A stretch of DNA of 5,585 nt from Candidatus Taylorbacteria bacterium RIFCSPLOWO2_01_FULL_50_130 (GCA_001821155.1 MHSB01000002.1:1-5585), one strand, 5' to 3'. Shown: positions 1-4,979, counted from the stretch's first letter. Notes: a model not told the origin generated them from the letters alone. Program-made: numbers and translations.

Positions 1-19
1 AAAAACGGCCAAATACTGG

Positions 20-62
20 ATTCCCGCCGTAGCTTGCCCTCGACCTGATCGGGGACGGGAAT
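20..62. repeat. Palindromic intergenic repeat (REP-like)
   Basis: ATTCCCG (20-26) is matched by its reverse complement CGGGAAT (56-62), and CCC/GGG pairs lie inside (37-39 with 52-54). The overall form, TGGATTCCCG then a GC-rich centre then CGGGAATGACA, resembles a type of short palindromic repeat scattered between genes in many bacterial genomes. The sequence shows only a single copy here, so its repetitive nature is inferred from its form. The rest of 1-126 holds no gene that I can support. Confidence 0.45.
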
Positions 63-126
63 GACAGAAAAGGAAGAAATGCGTAAGTCCTAGTATAGCA
101 GAAAGGCCTCCTTCAATCATTTTGAA

Positions 127-224
127 GGGACTGTTGCCGAATGGCAAAATCGTCGTTTTTGCCACACAGAAATAAGGGTTATTTTGGACAAAAAGTGACA
201 AAAACGCTATTCGGCAACAGTCCC
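127..224 (+). mobile_element. 98-bp MITE, copy A
   Basis: The element begins GGGACTGTTGCCGAAT and ends with the exact reverse complement ATTCGGCAACAGTCCC, giving 16-bp perfect terminal inverted repeats. It is flanked on both sides by TTGAA (122-126 and 225-229), a 5-bp target-site duplication. It is too short to encode a transposase, so it is a non-autonomous miniature element that would need an enzyme encoded elsewhere. Inside it has a secondary inverted repeat (TGGCAAAA...TTTTTGCCA). It matches the element at 1748-1845, reverse complemented, at 97 of 98 bases. The CTGTTGC core of the ends recalls IS6-type and related ends, but a 5-bp duplication does not fit IS6 (8 bp), so I do not assign a family. 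Confidence 0.9.
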
Positions 225-325
225 TTGAATTCCCCTTCAGCACAAAAACCTAGGCAGAGGCCCAAGATGATGGTAGTTTCCGAGTAGAGTAGGATTGATA
301 ACAAGATATTTTTCAACCTAAACCC

Positions 326-331
326 GAGGAG
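326..331 (+). promoter_or_regulatory. Shine-Dalgarno site of the aromatic-pathway gene
   Basis: GAGGAG lies seven bases before the ATG at 339. It decides the start: another ATG at 334 is in a different frame and reads only two codons before TGA. This is the only strong Shine-Dalgarno sequence in the window. I see no convincing promoter between the element at 127-224 and this site. Confidence 0.75.
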
Positions 332-338
332 ACATGAG

Positions 339-1460
339 ATGAAAAAGAGGATTCTGGTCCTCGATGCCTTCACAAACGGACATGAGGCGGTGCTGGCCTT
401 TATTCAAAGACAAGGTTGGGCAGAGACGGATTGTGAGATCGTTTTTTGTGGCACTCACCCAAACGTGTTCAAACATCTTACCGAGGGACCGGCCTATGCG
501 GTCGTTCCCATTCGAAACTCAATCGCCGGTGAAGTCACGGAAGTGACCAAGCACCTGGCTCTGTTTCGGGAAACCGGGTATGACCTGCGGGAACGAGATC
601 GGCTCGACCTTCAGATCAACACGTCCGTTAAGCAGCCCGCCGTCGAAGTAATGCTCGAAAGCAAAGCTCAAATCGTGGGACTTCATCCAATGTTCCGGCC
701 CGAAATGCCATTTGACGGACAAACTGTGGTAGCGTGCCCAGCCCGTCTAACAGCTCCCGATTGGAAAACATGGGTCGTCAACATGCTGACGGCCACGCGA
801 GCGCAGATAAAGTGGAGCACACCAGCCGAACATGACGGGTATATGACGACTGTTCAGGTGATCCCGCATTTGGGTAACCTGACGAGCGCCTTACTCATCA
901 CAGAAGCCGGTGTGTCAGTGAGCGAGAGTCTTGCTTTCACGAGTCCTTTCTATCGGGTAATGTTCTCACTCATGGGACGGCTTGTGAGCCAAAGTCCTGA
1001 CCTCTACACCTCGATCGTCATGGAGAATCCGGAAACTCTGACCATGCTCGAGCGACGAATCGCAATCGAGCAACGCTTGGTGCAAATGATTCGCGACAAG
1101 GACCAAGCGGCTTTCGAAGAGTTGTTCGCGCAAGCCAACGTGCACTTCGGTCCGGACGTTACCAAGGAAGCCAATGAGTTGTTCATGAGAATCCTCGGGG
1201 TTCTCTCCACACTCTACGGCAAGAACTCGGTAACTCTGGAGTTCAGCAAAGCGCAAAGTCGGCCGGGGCTCTTGGAACGGATTTCCAGGGTCTTCAGTGA
1301 GCGACAGATCAATCTGACGGGGATCAACTCCGTAGCGCTTGATGGACAACGCCTTCAGTTCACGATCAGTTTCGAGCAATCGCGCACATCCGACGGAGTT
1401 CATCGTGCGCTTGAGGAAATCGAAGAATGGTCTGATCCAAGAGTAAAAGTTCTTAATTGA
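339..1460 (+). CDS. Chimeric prephenate dehydratase-lobe / TyrA-like / ACT-domain protein
   Basis: The 373-residue protein has three recognisable parts. Residues 3-95 resemble the first lobe of prephenate dehydratase, including YAVVPIRNSIAGEV (53-66) in place of the usual YAVVPIENS-G-V. Residues about 95-275 match the catalytic and dimerisation domain of prephenate dehydrogenase (TyrA): GLHPMF (114-119) with the catalytic-type histidine H116, EHD (164-166), H177 near the VQ-L-HF position, then SPFYR (202-206), GRL and DLY. Residues about 296-363 form an ACT regulatory domain with RPGLLERISRVF and INLTGINS. Two things are missing: the GxGxxG Rossmann NAD-binding domain of TyrA, and the second dehydratase lobe with its TRF catalytic motif. 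Neither classic reaction can therefore be assumed. It may bind prephenate, chorismate or an aromatic amino acid, which is inference. The gene stands alone between two mobile elements and has its own terminator. Confidence 0.85.
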   Translation: MKKRILVLDAFTNGHEAVLAFIQRQGWAETDCEIVFCGTHPNVFKHLTEGPAYAVVPIRNSIAGEVTEVTKHLALFRETGYDLRERDRLDLQINTSVKQPAVEVMLESKAQIVGLHPMFRPEMPFDGQTVVACPARLTAPDWKTWVVNMLTATRAQIKWSTPAEHDGYMTTVQVIPHLGNLTSALLITEAGVSVSESLAFTSPFYRVMFSLMGRLVSQSPDLYTSIVMENPETLTMLERRIAIEQRLVQMIRDKDQAAFEELFAQANVHFGPDVTKEANELFMRILGVLSTLYGKNSVTLEFSKAQSRPGLLERISRVFSERQINLTGINSVALDGQRLQFTISFEQSRTSDGVHRALEEIEEWSDPRVKVLN

Positions 1461-1479
1461 TGCAGTTCCGCATCTGAGC

Positions 1480-1513
1480 GAGGGCCAGTGTTCAACCACT
1501 GACCCTCTTTCTT
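1480..1513 (+). terminator. Rho-independent terminator
   Basis: GAGGGCCAGTG (1480-1490) pairs with CACTGACCCTC (1497-1507) at 10 of 11 positions around a six-base loop, and TTTCTTT follows. It lies 20 bases after the stop codon of the gene at 339-1460, in the right direction to end its transcript before the oppositely oriented tRNA gene. Confidence 0.8.
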
Positions 1514-1568
1514 TATGACGGCCTGTTGGAATCGCATCAGCGACTCCGGTTACTTCCCCGAGTAACTT

Positions 1569-1639
1569 TGGACCCACCGGGAATCGGACCCGGACCTCAT
1601 CCATGCCATGGATGCGTAATACCACTTTACTATGGGCCC
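1569..1639 (-). tRNA. tRNA-Ala (anticodon GGC)
   Basis: On the minus strand the sequence folds into a full 71-base cloverleaf. The acceptor stem is GGGCCCA/TGGGTCC with discriminator A73, the D stem GTAA/TTAC, the anticodon stem CATCC/GGATG and the T stem CCGGG/CCCGG. The anticodon is GGC, at 1605-1607. The acceptor stem contains the G3:U70 wobble pair, the main identity element of alanine tRNAs, and the loop has the A32-U38 combination often seen in tRNA-Ala(GGC). CCA is not encoded; AAG follows A73, so a CCA-adding enzyme is needed. The T loop reads TCCGATT with C at position 55 instead of the near-universal U (pseudouridine). The variable region has only four bases. Confidence 0.93.
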
Positions 1640-1661
1640 TTCTCCTTTAACAAACTGCTAA

Positions 1662-1692
1662 AGTATATTACAGTTTTCGGGACAAAATTCAA
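1662..1692 (-). promoter_or_regulatory. Possible promoter of the tRNA-Ala gene
   Basis: On the minus strand TTGAAT (1692-1687) could serve as a -35 box. TAATAT (1670-1665, 16-base spacing) or the overlapping TATACT (1667-1662, 19-base spacing) could serve as a -10 box. The -10 region ends about 22 bases before the tRNA 5' end. The match is only partial. I see nothing else in the stretch between the tRNA and the mobile element at 1748. Confidence 0.3.
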
Positions 1693-1747
1693 AAGGTGGA
1701 GCTATCAACAGTCAGTCAATCCACAATTTCAAGAAAATAGCTTTTAT

Positions 1748-1845
1748 GGGACTGTTGCCGAATAGCGTTTTTGTCACTTTTTGTCCAAAATAACCCTTAT
1801 TTCTGCGTGGCAAAAACGACGATTTTGCCATTCGGCAACAGTCCC
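1748..1845 (-). mobile_element. 98-bp MITE, copy B (inverted)
   Basis: This is the reverse complement of the element at 127-224 with a single base difference (G instead of A in the CCACRCAG segment). It has the same 16-bp terminal inverted repeats and is flanked by a different 5-bp duplication, TTTAT (1743-1747 and 1846-1850). Because each copy has its own duplication, the two inserted independently. The pair did not jump together as a composite transposon, and the segment between them has not been inverted since insertion. Confidence 0.9.
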
Positions 1846-1859
1846 TTTATCCACCGCAT

Positions 1860-2027
1860 CTAATAAAAAGACAAAAGGTCGGCGGTTTCCAGCGCTTGCA
1901 ATTCTGCCATAGCAAATAGTGCTGTCGCTTGCCAGCTAATCGTATCCTTGCTGTCCTGTTCCTGCCTCACAGATGGTCCTGACAGGCAAGGCGCTAACCC
2001 CCATGGAAAGTAACCAACAACCAACAG
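1860..2027 (-). other. Unidentified stretch with protein-like frame and RNA-like pairing
   Basis: This is the main content of the gene-free interval 1846-2046. On the minus strand one frame is open for about 55 codons, up to TAG at 1862-1860. Its only ATG is at 1910, which would give 16 residues beginning MAELQALETADLLSFY; upstream in the same frame the text includes QDSKDTISWQATALFAMAEL. That reads like real protein, so it may be the tail of a decayed gene. The same DNA also has strong pairing: CCTTGCTGTC (1946-1955) with GACAGGCAAGG (1981-1991) apart from one bulge, an inner CTGT/ACAG pair, and a second possible long-range pairing. A structured RNA is therefore an alternative. I do not recognise it as tmRNA, RNase P, SRP or 6S RNA. 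Confidence 0.3.
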
Positions 2028-2032
2028 TCAAC
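2012..2032. repeat. Short heptamer tandem repeat
   Basis: AACCAAC AACCAAC AGTCAAC run head to tail with a 7-bp period, the third unit being diverged. The array is short, but it is of the same general style as the longer periodic arrays in the ATP synthase operon spacers. Confidence 0.5.
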
Positions 2033-2046
2033 AGCTGCGGAGGGCG

Positions 2047-2086
2047 TTTTAGCAAAATTTCGACGGCCGTCAAATTTTTGCTAAAA
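2047..2086 (-). terminator. 40-bp near-perfect palindrome, probable end of the atp operon
   Basis: Two 20-base arms meet without a spacer at GACGG|CCGTC and pair at 18 of 20 positions, from TTTTAGC (2047-2053) to GCTAAAA (2080-2086). The mismatches are 2058/2075 and 2061/2072. It lies about 28 bases past the atpC stop. On the minus strand the GC core is followed by GAAATTTTG, so it could work as a terminator, although the T tract is inside the arm rather than after it. It could also act from either strand or extrude as a cruciform. Confidence 0.55.
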
Positions 2087-2114
2087 AAAGAGTGTGTTAT
2101 CTCGCCGATGGTCG

Positions 2115-2363
2115 CTATTGGAGCAAAACGGTAAGACGGCTATCGGAAGTAACCTCCATAAAACCGCCGTCAATTTCAAACGGCTTTTGCTGACCGGCGG
2201 ACTTGGCGCGGATAGTCCCCTTTGCAAGATGCGAGATGAGCGGTGCGTGATGCGGAAGCACGGTAATCTCTCCCACTTTGGTTGGCAAGGTAACGGAATC
2301 AACATAGTCGTCGTAGACGACTTCCTTGAGAGAAACGATTTTGAGTTCAATGGTGTCAGCCAT
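2115..2363 (-). CDS. atpC: ATP synthase F1 epsilon subunit, short form
   Basis: Epsilon couples the gamma shaft to the membrane c-ring in F1Fo ATP synthase. In many bacteria its C-terminal helices also inhibit ATP hydrolysis. The 82-residue product matches the N-terminal beta-sandwich: PTKVGEITVLPHHAPLI (27-43) and DGGFMEV (65-71). It stops at TVLLQ, where family members usually go on for some 45-55 more residues with two helices, so the inhibitory helical domain is absent. I start at MADTIEL because family homology begins there. An in-frame ATG at 2423 would add 20 residues (MSTSLIRS...) translated from the repeat array and is unlikely. No clear Shine-Dalgarno site precedes either start. It is the last gene of the atpG-atpD-atpC order, 104 bp after atpD. 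Confidence 0.92.
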   Translation of the reverse strand: MADTIELKIVSLKEVVYDDYVDSVTLPTKVGEITVLPHHAPLISHLAKGTIRAKSAGQQKPFEIDGGFMEVTSDSRLTVLLQ

Positions 2364-2366
2364 AGA

Positions 2367-2464
2367 AATACGAAAATACGAATTGAAGTCCAACGAATTA
2401 CTACGAATTAATGAGGTACTCATTCGTAGCCATTCGTATATTCGCAGTAATTCGTTGTTTCGTA
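2367..2464. repeat. Inverted ATTCGT-unit array between atpD and atpC
   Basis: The spacer consists of two arms around a small hairpin, ATGAG-GTA-CTCAT (2411-2423). The right arm on the plus strand carries ATTCG at 2422, 2432, 2440 and 2450, spaced 10, 8 and 10 bases apart. The left arm carries the reverse complement CGAAT or related AATACGAA, the latter twice in tandem at 2367-2382. The arms are related but not identical, so the transcript could fold into a long imperfect hairpin. There is no gene here. Confidence 0.7.
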
Positions 2465-2467
2465 TGT

Positions 2468-3856
2468 TTAACTTGTAACTTCTTCAATCCCTCCCTTCAT
2501 ATAAAACGCTCCCTCCGGCTTGTTGTCGTGCTTGCCGTCAATAATCTCCCTGAAGCCGCGGACGGTTTCTTCGCGCTTGACGTACTTCCCGGGTTTCCCC
2601 GTGAAAACCTCCGCGACATTGAACGGCTGTGAAAGAAAACGCTGAATCTTTCTCGCGCGCGCGACGAGGAGCTTGTCCTCATCGGAAAGCTCCTCAATGC
2701 CGAGAATGGCGATGATGTCCTGCAAATCTTTGTAGCGCTGGAGAATTCGCTGTATCTCCCGCGCGACTTTATAATGTTCCTCTCCGACGATTTCTGCGGC
2801 AAGAGCCGTGGAGCTTGAATCAAGCGGGTCAACTGCCGGATAAATGCCAAGCTCGGTCAGCGGACGCGAGAGTACGATAGTTGAGTCAAGGTGTGAGAAC
2901 GTGGTTGCCGGAGCAGGGTCGGTGATATCGTCGGCAGGAACGTAAATCGCCTGCACCGATGTGATTGAGCCCTTCTTTGTGGAAGTAATGCGCTCCTGCA
3001 ACTCTCCCATTTCATTGGCGAGCGTTGGCTGGTATCCGACGGCAGAGGGCATACGCCCGAGGAGCGCCGATACTTCAGAACCCGCCTGCGTAAAGCGGAA
3101 GATGTTGTCTATGAAAAGAAGCACGTCCTTTCCCTCGCTGTCGCGAAAATGCTCCGCCATGGTAAGACCGGAAAGCGCGACGCGCGCGCGAGCTCCGGGG
3201 ACTTCATTCATCTGTCCAAACACAAGCGCCGTCTGCGGAAGCACGCCGGATTCCTTCATTTCCCTATAGAGATCATTCCCCTCGCGAGTTCGTTCTCCCA
3301 CTCCGGCAAAAACCGAATAGCCCTTGCTCACGGTCGCGACATTCCGTATGAGCTCCTGAAGCAAAACGGTTTTTCCGACGCCCGCTCCGCCGAACAGGCC
3401 GATTTTTCCTCCCTTAATGAACGGGGCGATGAGGTCAATAACCTTGATGCCGGTCTCAAAAATAGCTACCGTCGTTGATTGTTCTGTGAAAGCCGGGGCC
3501 TTTCGATGAATGGGAAGGCGGAATACGCGCTCATCCACTTTTGGAAGTCCGTCAATCGCATCGCCGAGCAAATTGAACATGCGCCCTAAGATCGGTTTCC
3601 CCACCGGCACCGAGATTGGCGCTCCGGTATTTCGCACCGAAAGGCCGCGCTTGAGACCTTCTGTCGCAGCCATGGAGATTGCGCGCACGCGCCCGCTTCC
3701 TAAATGCTGCGCGACTTCAAAGACCTTGCGTTCGCCCTCGTGGGAGAGCTCGAGCGCGCTGTAGATGGGCGGTACGTTTTCGGAAAACTCAACATCAACG
3801 ACGGGACCAATTATCTGAACAATACGACCCTCTGAAGTTGATTGTGCTGGATTCAT
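2468..3856 (-). CDS. atpD: ATP synthase F1 beta subunit (catalytic)
   Basis: Beta carries the catalytic nucleotide sites of the F1 head and makes ATP from ADP and phosphate as gamma turns. The 462-residue protein is complete and of normal length. It shows the Walker A loop GGAGVGKT (156-163), the catalytic glutamate E188 in GVGERTREGNDL, the Walker B strand LLFIDNIFRF with D250, DDITDPAPATTFSHLD (309-324), the signature PAVDPLDSSS (340-349), and an EELSDEDKL form (388-396) of the DELSEED lever that pushes on gamma. The start MNPAQSTSEGRIVQIIGPVVDVEF fits the family, but no Shine-Dalgarno site is visible before it. It is separated from atpG upstream and atpC downstream by repeat-filled spacers of about 105 bp, unusually loose for this operon. 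No catalytic residue appears to be lost. Confidence 0.98.
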   Translation of the reverse strand: MNPAQSTSEGRIVQIIGPVVDVEFSENVPPIYSALELSHEGERKVFEVAQHLGSGRVRAISMAATEGLKRGLSVRNTGAPISVPVGKPILGRMFNLLGDAIDGLPKVDERVFRLPIHRKAPAFTEQSTTVAIFETGIKVIDLIAPFIKGGKIGLFGGAGVGKTVLLQELIRNVATVSKGYSVFAGVGERTREGNDLYREMKESGVLPQTALVFGQMNEVPGARARVALSGLTMAEHFRDSEGKDVLLFIDNIFRFTQAGSEVSALLGRMPSAVGYQPTLANEMGELQERITSTKKGSITSVQAIYVPADDITDPAPATTFSHLDSTIVLSRPLTELGIYPAVDPLDSSSTALAAEIVGEEHYKVAREIQRILQRYKDLQDIIAILGIEELSDEDKLLVARARKIQRFLSQPFNVAEVFTGKPGKYVKREETVRGFREIIDGKHDNKPEGAFYMKGGIEEVTS

Positions 3857-3897
3857 GACTTTGATATGTGACTGACTAATTGAACATTTGCAGCTGT

Positions 3898-3976
3898 TTA
3901 GCTTATTAGCTTTTTAGCTTGTTAGCAAGAGCTAAAATCCTAGAAAGCTAATCAGCTAGCAAGCTAAGAAGCTAGC
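3898..3976. repeat. Inverted TTAGCTTN octamer array between atpG and atpD
   Basis: The left arm is TTAGCTTA, TTAGCTTT, TTAGCTTG, TTAGC in exact 8-bp register (3898-3926). The right arm is AAGCTAAT, CAGCTAGC, AAGCTAAG, AAGCTAGC (3945-3976), the reverse complement of the same unit and also in exact 8-bp register. The centre (3927-3944) is less regular and contains ATCCTAG. The array can form a long hairpin. Its right arm overlaps the end of atpG: the stop codon (3964-3966) and the last four sense codons of gamma lie inside repeat units. Confidence 0.8.
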
Positions 3977-4908
3977 GCTTCCGAACCGCCCGTAATCTCC
4001 GCCAATTCCTTGTTTATCATGGCCTGCCGCGCTTTGTTCTGTGACATTGTATAGTGCTTGATGAGTTCCCCGGCGTTGTTGGTTGCGCTGCGCATCGCAA
4101 CCATTCGTGAAGAGTGTTCGGAGGCGTTTGCCTCAAGAATGGCGTGATAAATTTGAATGTTAAGGAGCGCCGGCAACATTGCGTCAAAAATCTCCTTCGA
4201 CGACGGCTCAAACAAATATTCCCTTGCTTTATTTGTGGTATTCGCAGTTTCCTTCGCCGAATTCGCATCATTGTCGGCGAATTTTCCCTTCTCCGGCACA
4301 ATCCCCTTCACCATCTCCTCAAGCCCTTCTTCGGAGAATGGCAAGAGCTTTCGCACAACCACTTCCTGCCGCATGACAGAAAGAAAATTGGTGTAGCAGA
4401 TGTGCACCGCCTCATATCGCTTTGCCCATTCGCCGACTTTCTGGAACAAACCGCTGACATCCGCAAGATTGACGCTGTCTCCCAAGCCGCGGAAACTCTG
4501 CTCCGGCTGCCGCTTCCTCTTTTGGAAGAACTCTGCCGCTCTCTTGCCGATGGCGACCACCCGAATCTTTTTCCCCTGTTCTTCAATCTCTTTCATAAAC
4601 TCCATTGCCCTTTTAAGCACATTGGTGTTGAAGGAACCGGCAAGACCCTTATCCGACGTAACCACAAGCAAAAGAATTTCGTCATTTTGAGGTGTTTTGA
4701 AAAACGGATGCGTCGTATCCATCCGCGCGGCGCCTTGGGCGACGCTTTTCAGAATGTTGAGCGCGGCAGTCGCGTACGGCCTTGCGGCAAGCGCGACACT
4801 TTGACTCTTACGCATCTTCACGGCAGACACCGCCTCCATGGCGCGGGTTATCTGCTTTATGTTCTTCGTGCCCCTAATGCGGAGGCGGATGGTGCGGAGG
4901 GTGGCCAT
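3964..4908 (-). CDS. atpG: ATP synthase F1 gamma subunit (rotor shaft)
   Basis: Gamma is the central coiled-coil shaft that turns inside the alpha/beta ring and links proton flow to catalysis. The N-terminal helix reads IRGTKNIKQITRAMEAVSAVKM (12-33 region), the middle has VTSDKGLAGSFNTNVLK (83-99), and the C-terminal helix has SEHSSRMVAMRSATNNA (263-279) and NKARQAMINKELAEITGG (291-308), all typical. At 314 residues it is longer than the usual 285-295. The extra length sits around residues 194-229, a polar, low-complexity stretch rich in K, E, N, A and T just before YLFEPS, where surface insertions occur in this family. The last residues, ALAS, are encoded inside a repeat array. Upstream lies another TAGCTNN array and no Shine-Dalgarno site. 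The expected neighbour atpA is not next to it; toxin-antitoxin-like genes are. Confidence 0.97.
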   Translation of the reverse strand: MATLRTIRLRIRGTKNIKQITRAMEAVSAVKMRKSQSVALAARPYATAALNILKSVAQGAARMDTTHPFFKTPQNDEILLLVVTSDKGLAGSFNTNVLKRAMEFMKEIEEQGKKIRVVAIGKRAAEFFQKRKRQPEQSFRGLGDSVNLADVSGLFQKVGEWAKRYEAVHICYTNFLSVMRQEVVVRKLLPFSEEGLEEMVKGIVPEKGKFADNDANSAKETANTTNKAREYLFEPSSKEIFDAMLPALLNIQIYHAILEANASEHSSRMVAMRSATNNAGELIKHYTMSQNKARQAMINKELAEITGGSEALAS

Positions 4909-4913
4909 TTAAA

Positions 4914-4948
4914 TTAGCTTATAGCTGATAGCTTTTAGCTGTTAGGAT
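4914..4948. repeat. TAGCTNN array just upstream of atpG
   Basis: TTAGCTTA is followed by TAGCTGA, TAGCTTT, TAGCTGT and TAGGAT with a 7-bp period. The unit is shared with the array downstream of atpG (3898-3976), and the TAGGATT variant also occurs there on the minus strand. It starts within six bases of the atpG start codon and occupies the place where a ribosome binding site would be expected. It also forms the end of the MazF-like stump at 4935-4979. Confidence 0.65.
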
Positions 4949-4979
4949 TAGAGATGACCCAAATCTCTCCCTTTTTCAT
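4935..4979 (-). pseudogene. MazF/PemK-like toxin start, truncated to 14 codons
   Basis: The short frame reads MKKGEIWVISNPNS and stops. MKKGEIW followed by a hydrophobic strand is the classic opening of MazF/PemK-type mRNA-cleaving toxins, which are about 100-120 residues long. It starts three bases after the stop of the antitoxin-like ORF at 4983-5060, the spacing expected of a mazEF-type pair, and AAAAAGGGAGAG follows the start codon. The rest of the toxin is missing: the frame runs straight into the TAGCTNN array before atpG. I infer a deleted toxin gene. With so few residues the match could be chance, but the position next to an antitoxin-like ORF supports it. Confidence 0.45.

Noticed and set aside
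225..325. Promoter for the gene at 339
   Set aside because: Several AT-rich hexamers (TTGATA, GATATT) occur but none pairs with a partner box at acceptable spacing.
966..1625. Long minus-strand open frame of 219 codons
   Set aside because: It is antisense to the well-supported gene at 339-1460 and overlaps the tRNA; its translation matches no family I know.
127..1845. Composite transposon carrying the aromatic-pathway gene and tRNA between two inverted elements
   Set aside because: A composite jump would leave one duplication at the outer ends. The outer flanks are TTGAA and TTTAT, which differ, while each element has its own matching pair, so the insertions were independent.
2364..2423. 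N-terminal extension of epsilon from an ATG at 2423
   Set aside because: The 20 extra residues are a translation of the ATTCGT array and have no counterpart in the family; MADTIEL at 2363 fits the beta-sandwich start.
2367..3976. CRISPR array
   Set aside because: The repeats have 7-10 bp periods with no unique spacers of 25-40 bp and no cas genes.
4114..4917. Plus-strand open frame of 267 codons
   Set aside because: It is antisense to atpG over nearly its whole length, and its cysteine-, histidine- and arginine-rich translation is typical of a shadow frame.
4950..4976. Plus-strand terminator: AGAGAT hairpin followed by CCCTTTTT
   Set aside because: No plus-strand gene leads into it, the stem is only six base pairs, and the same bases are explained by the MazF-like stump on the other strand.
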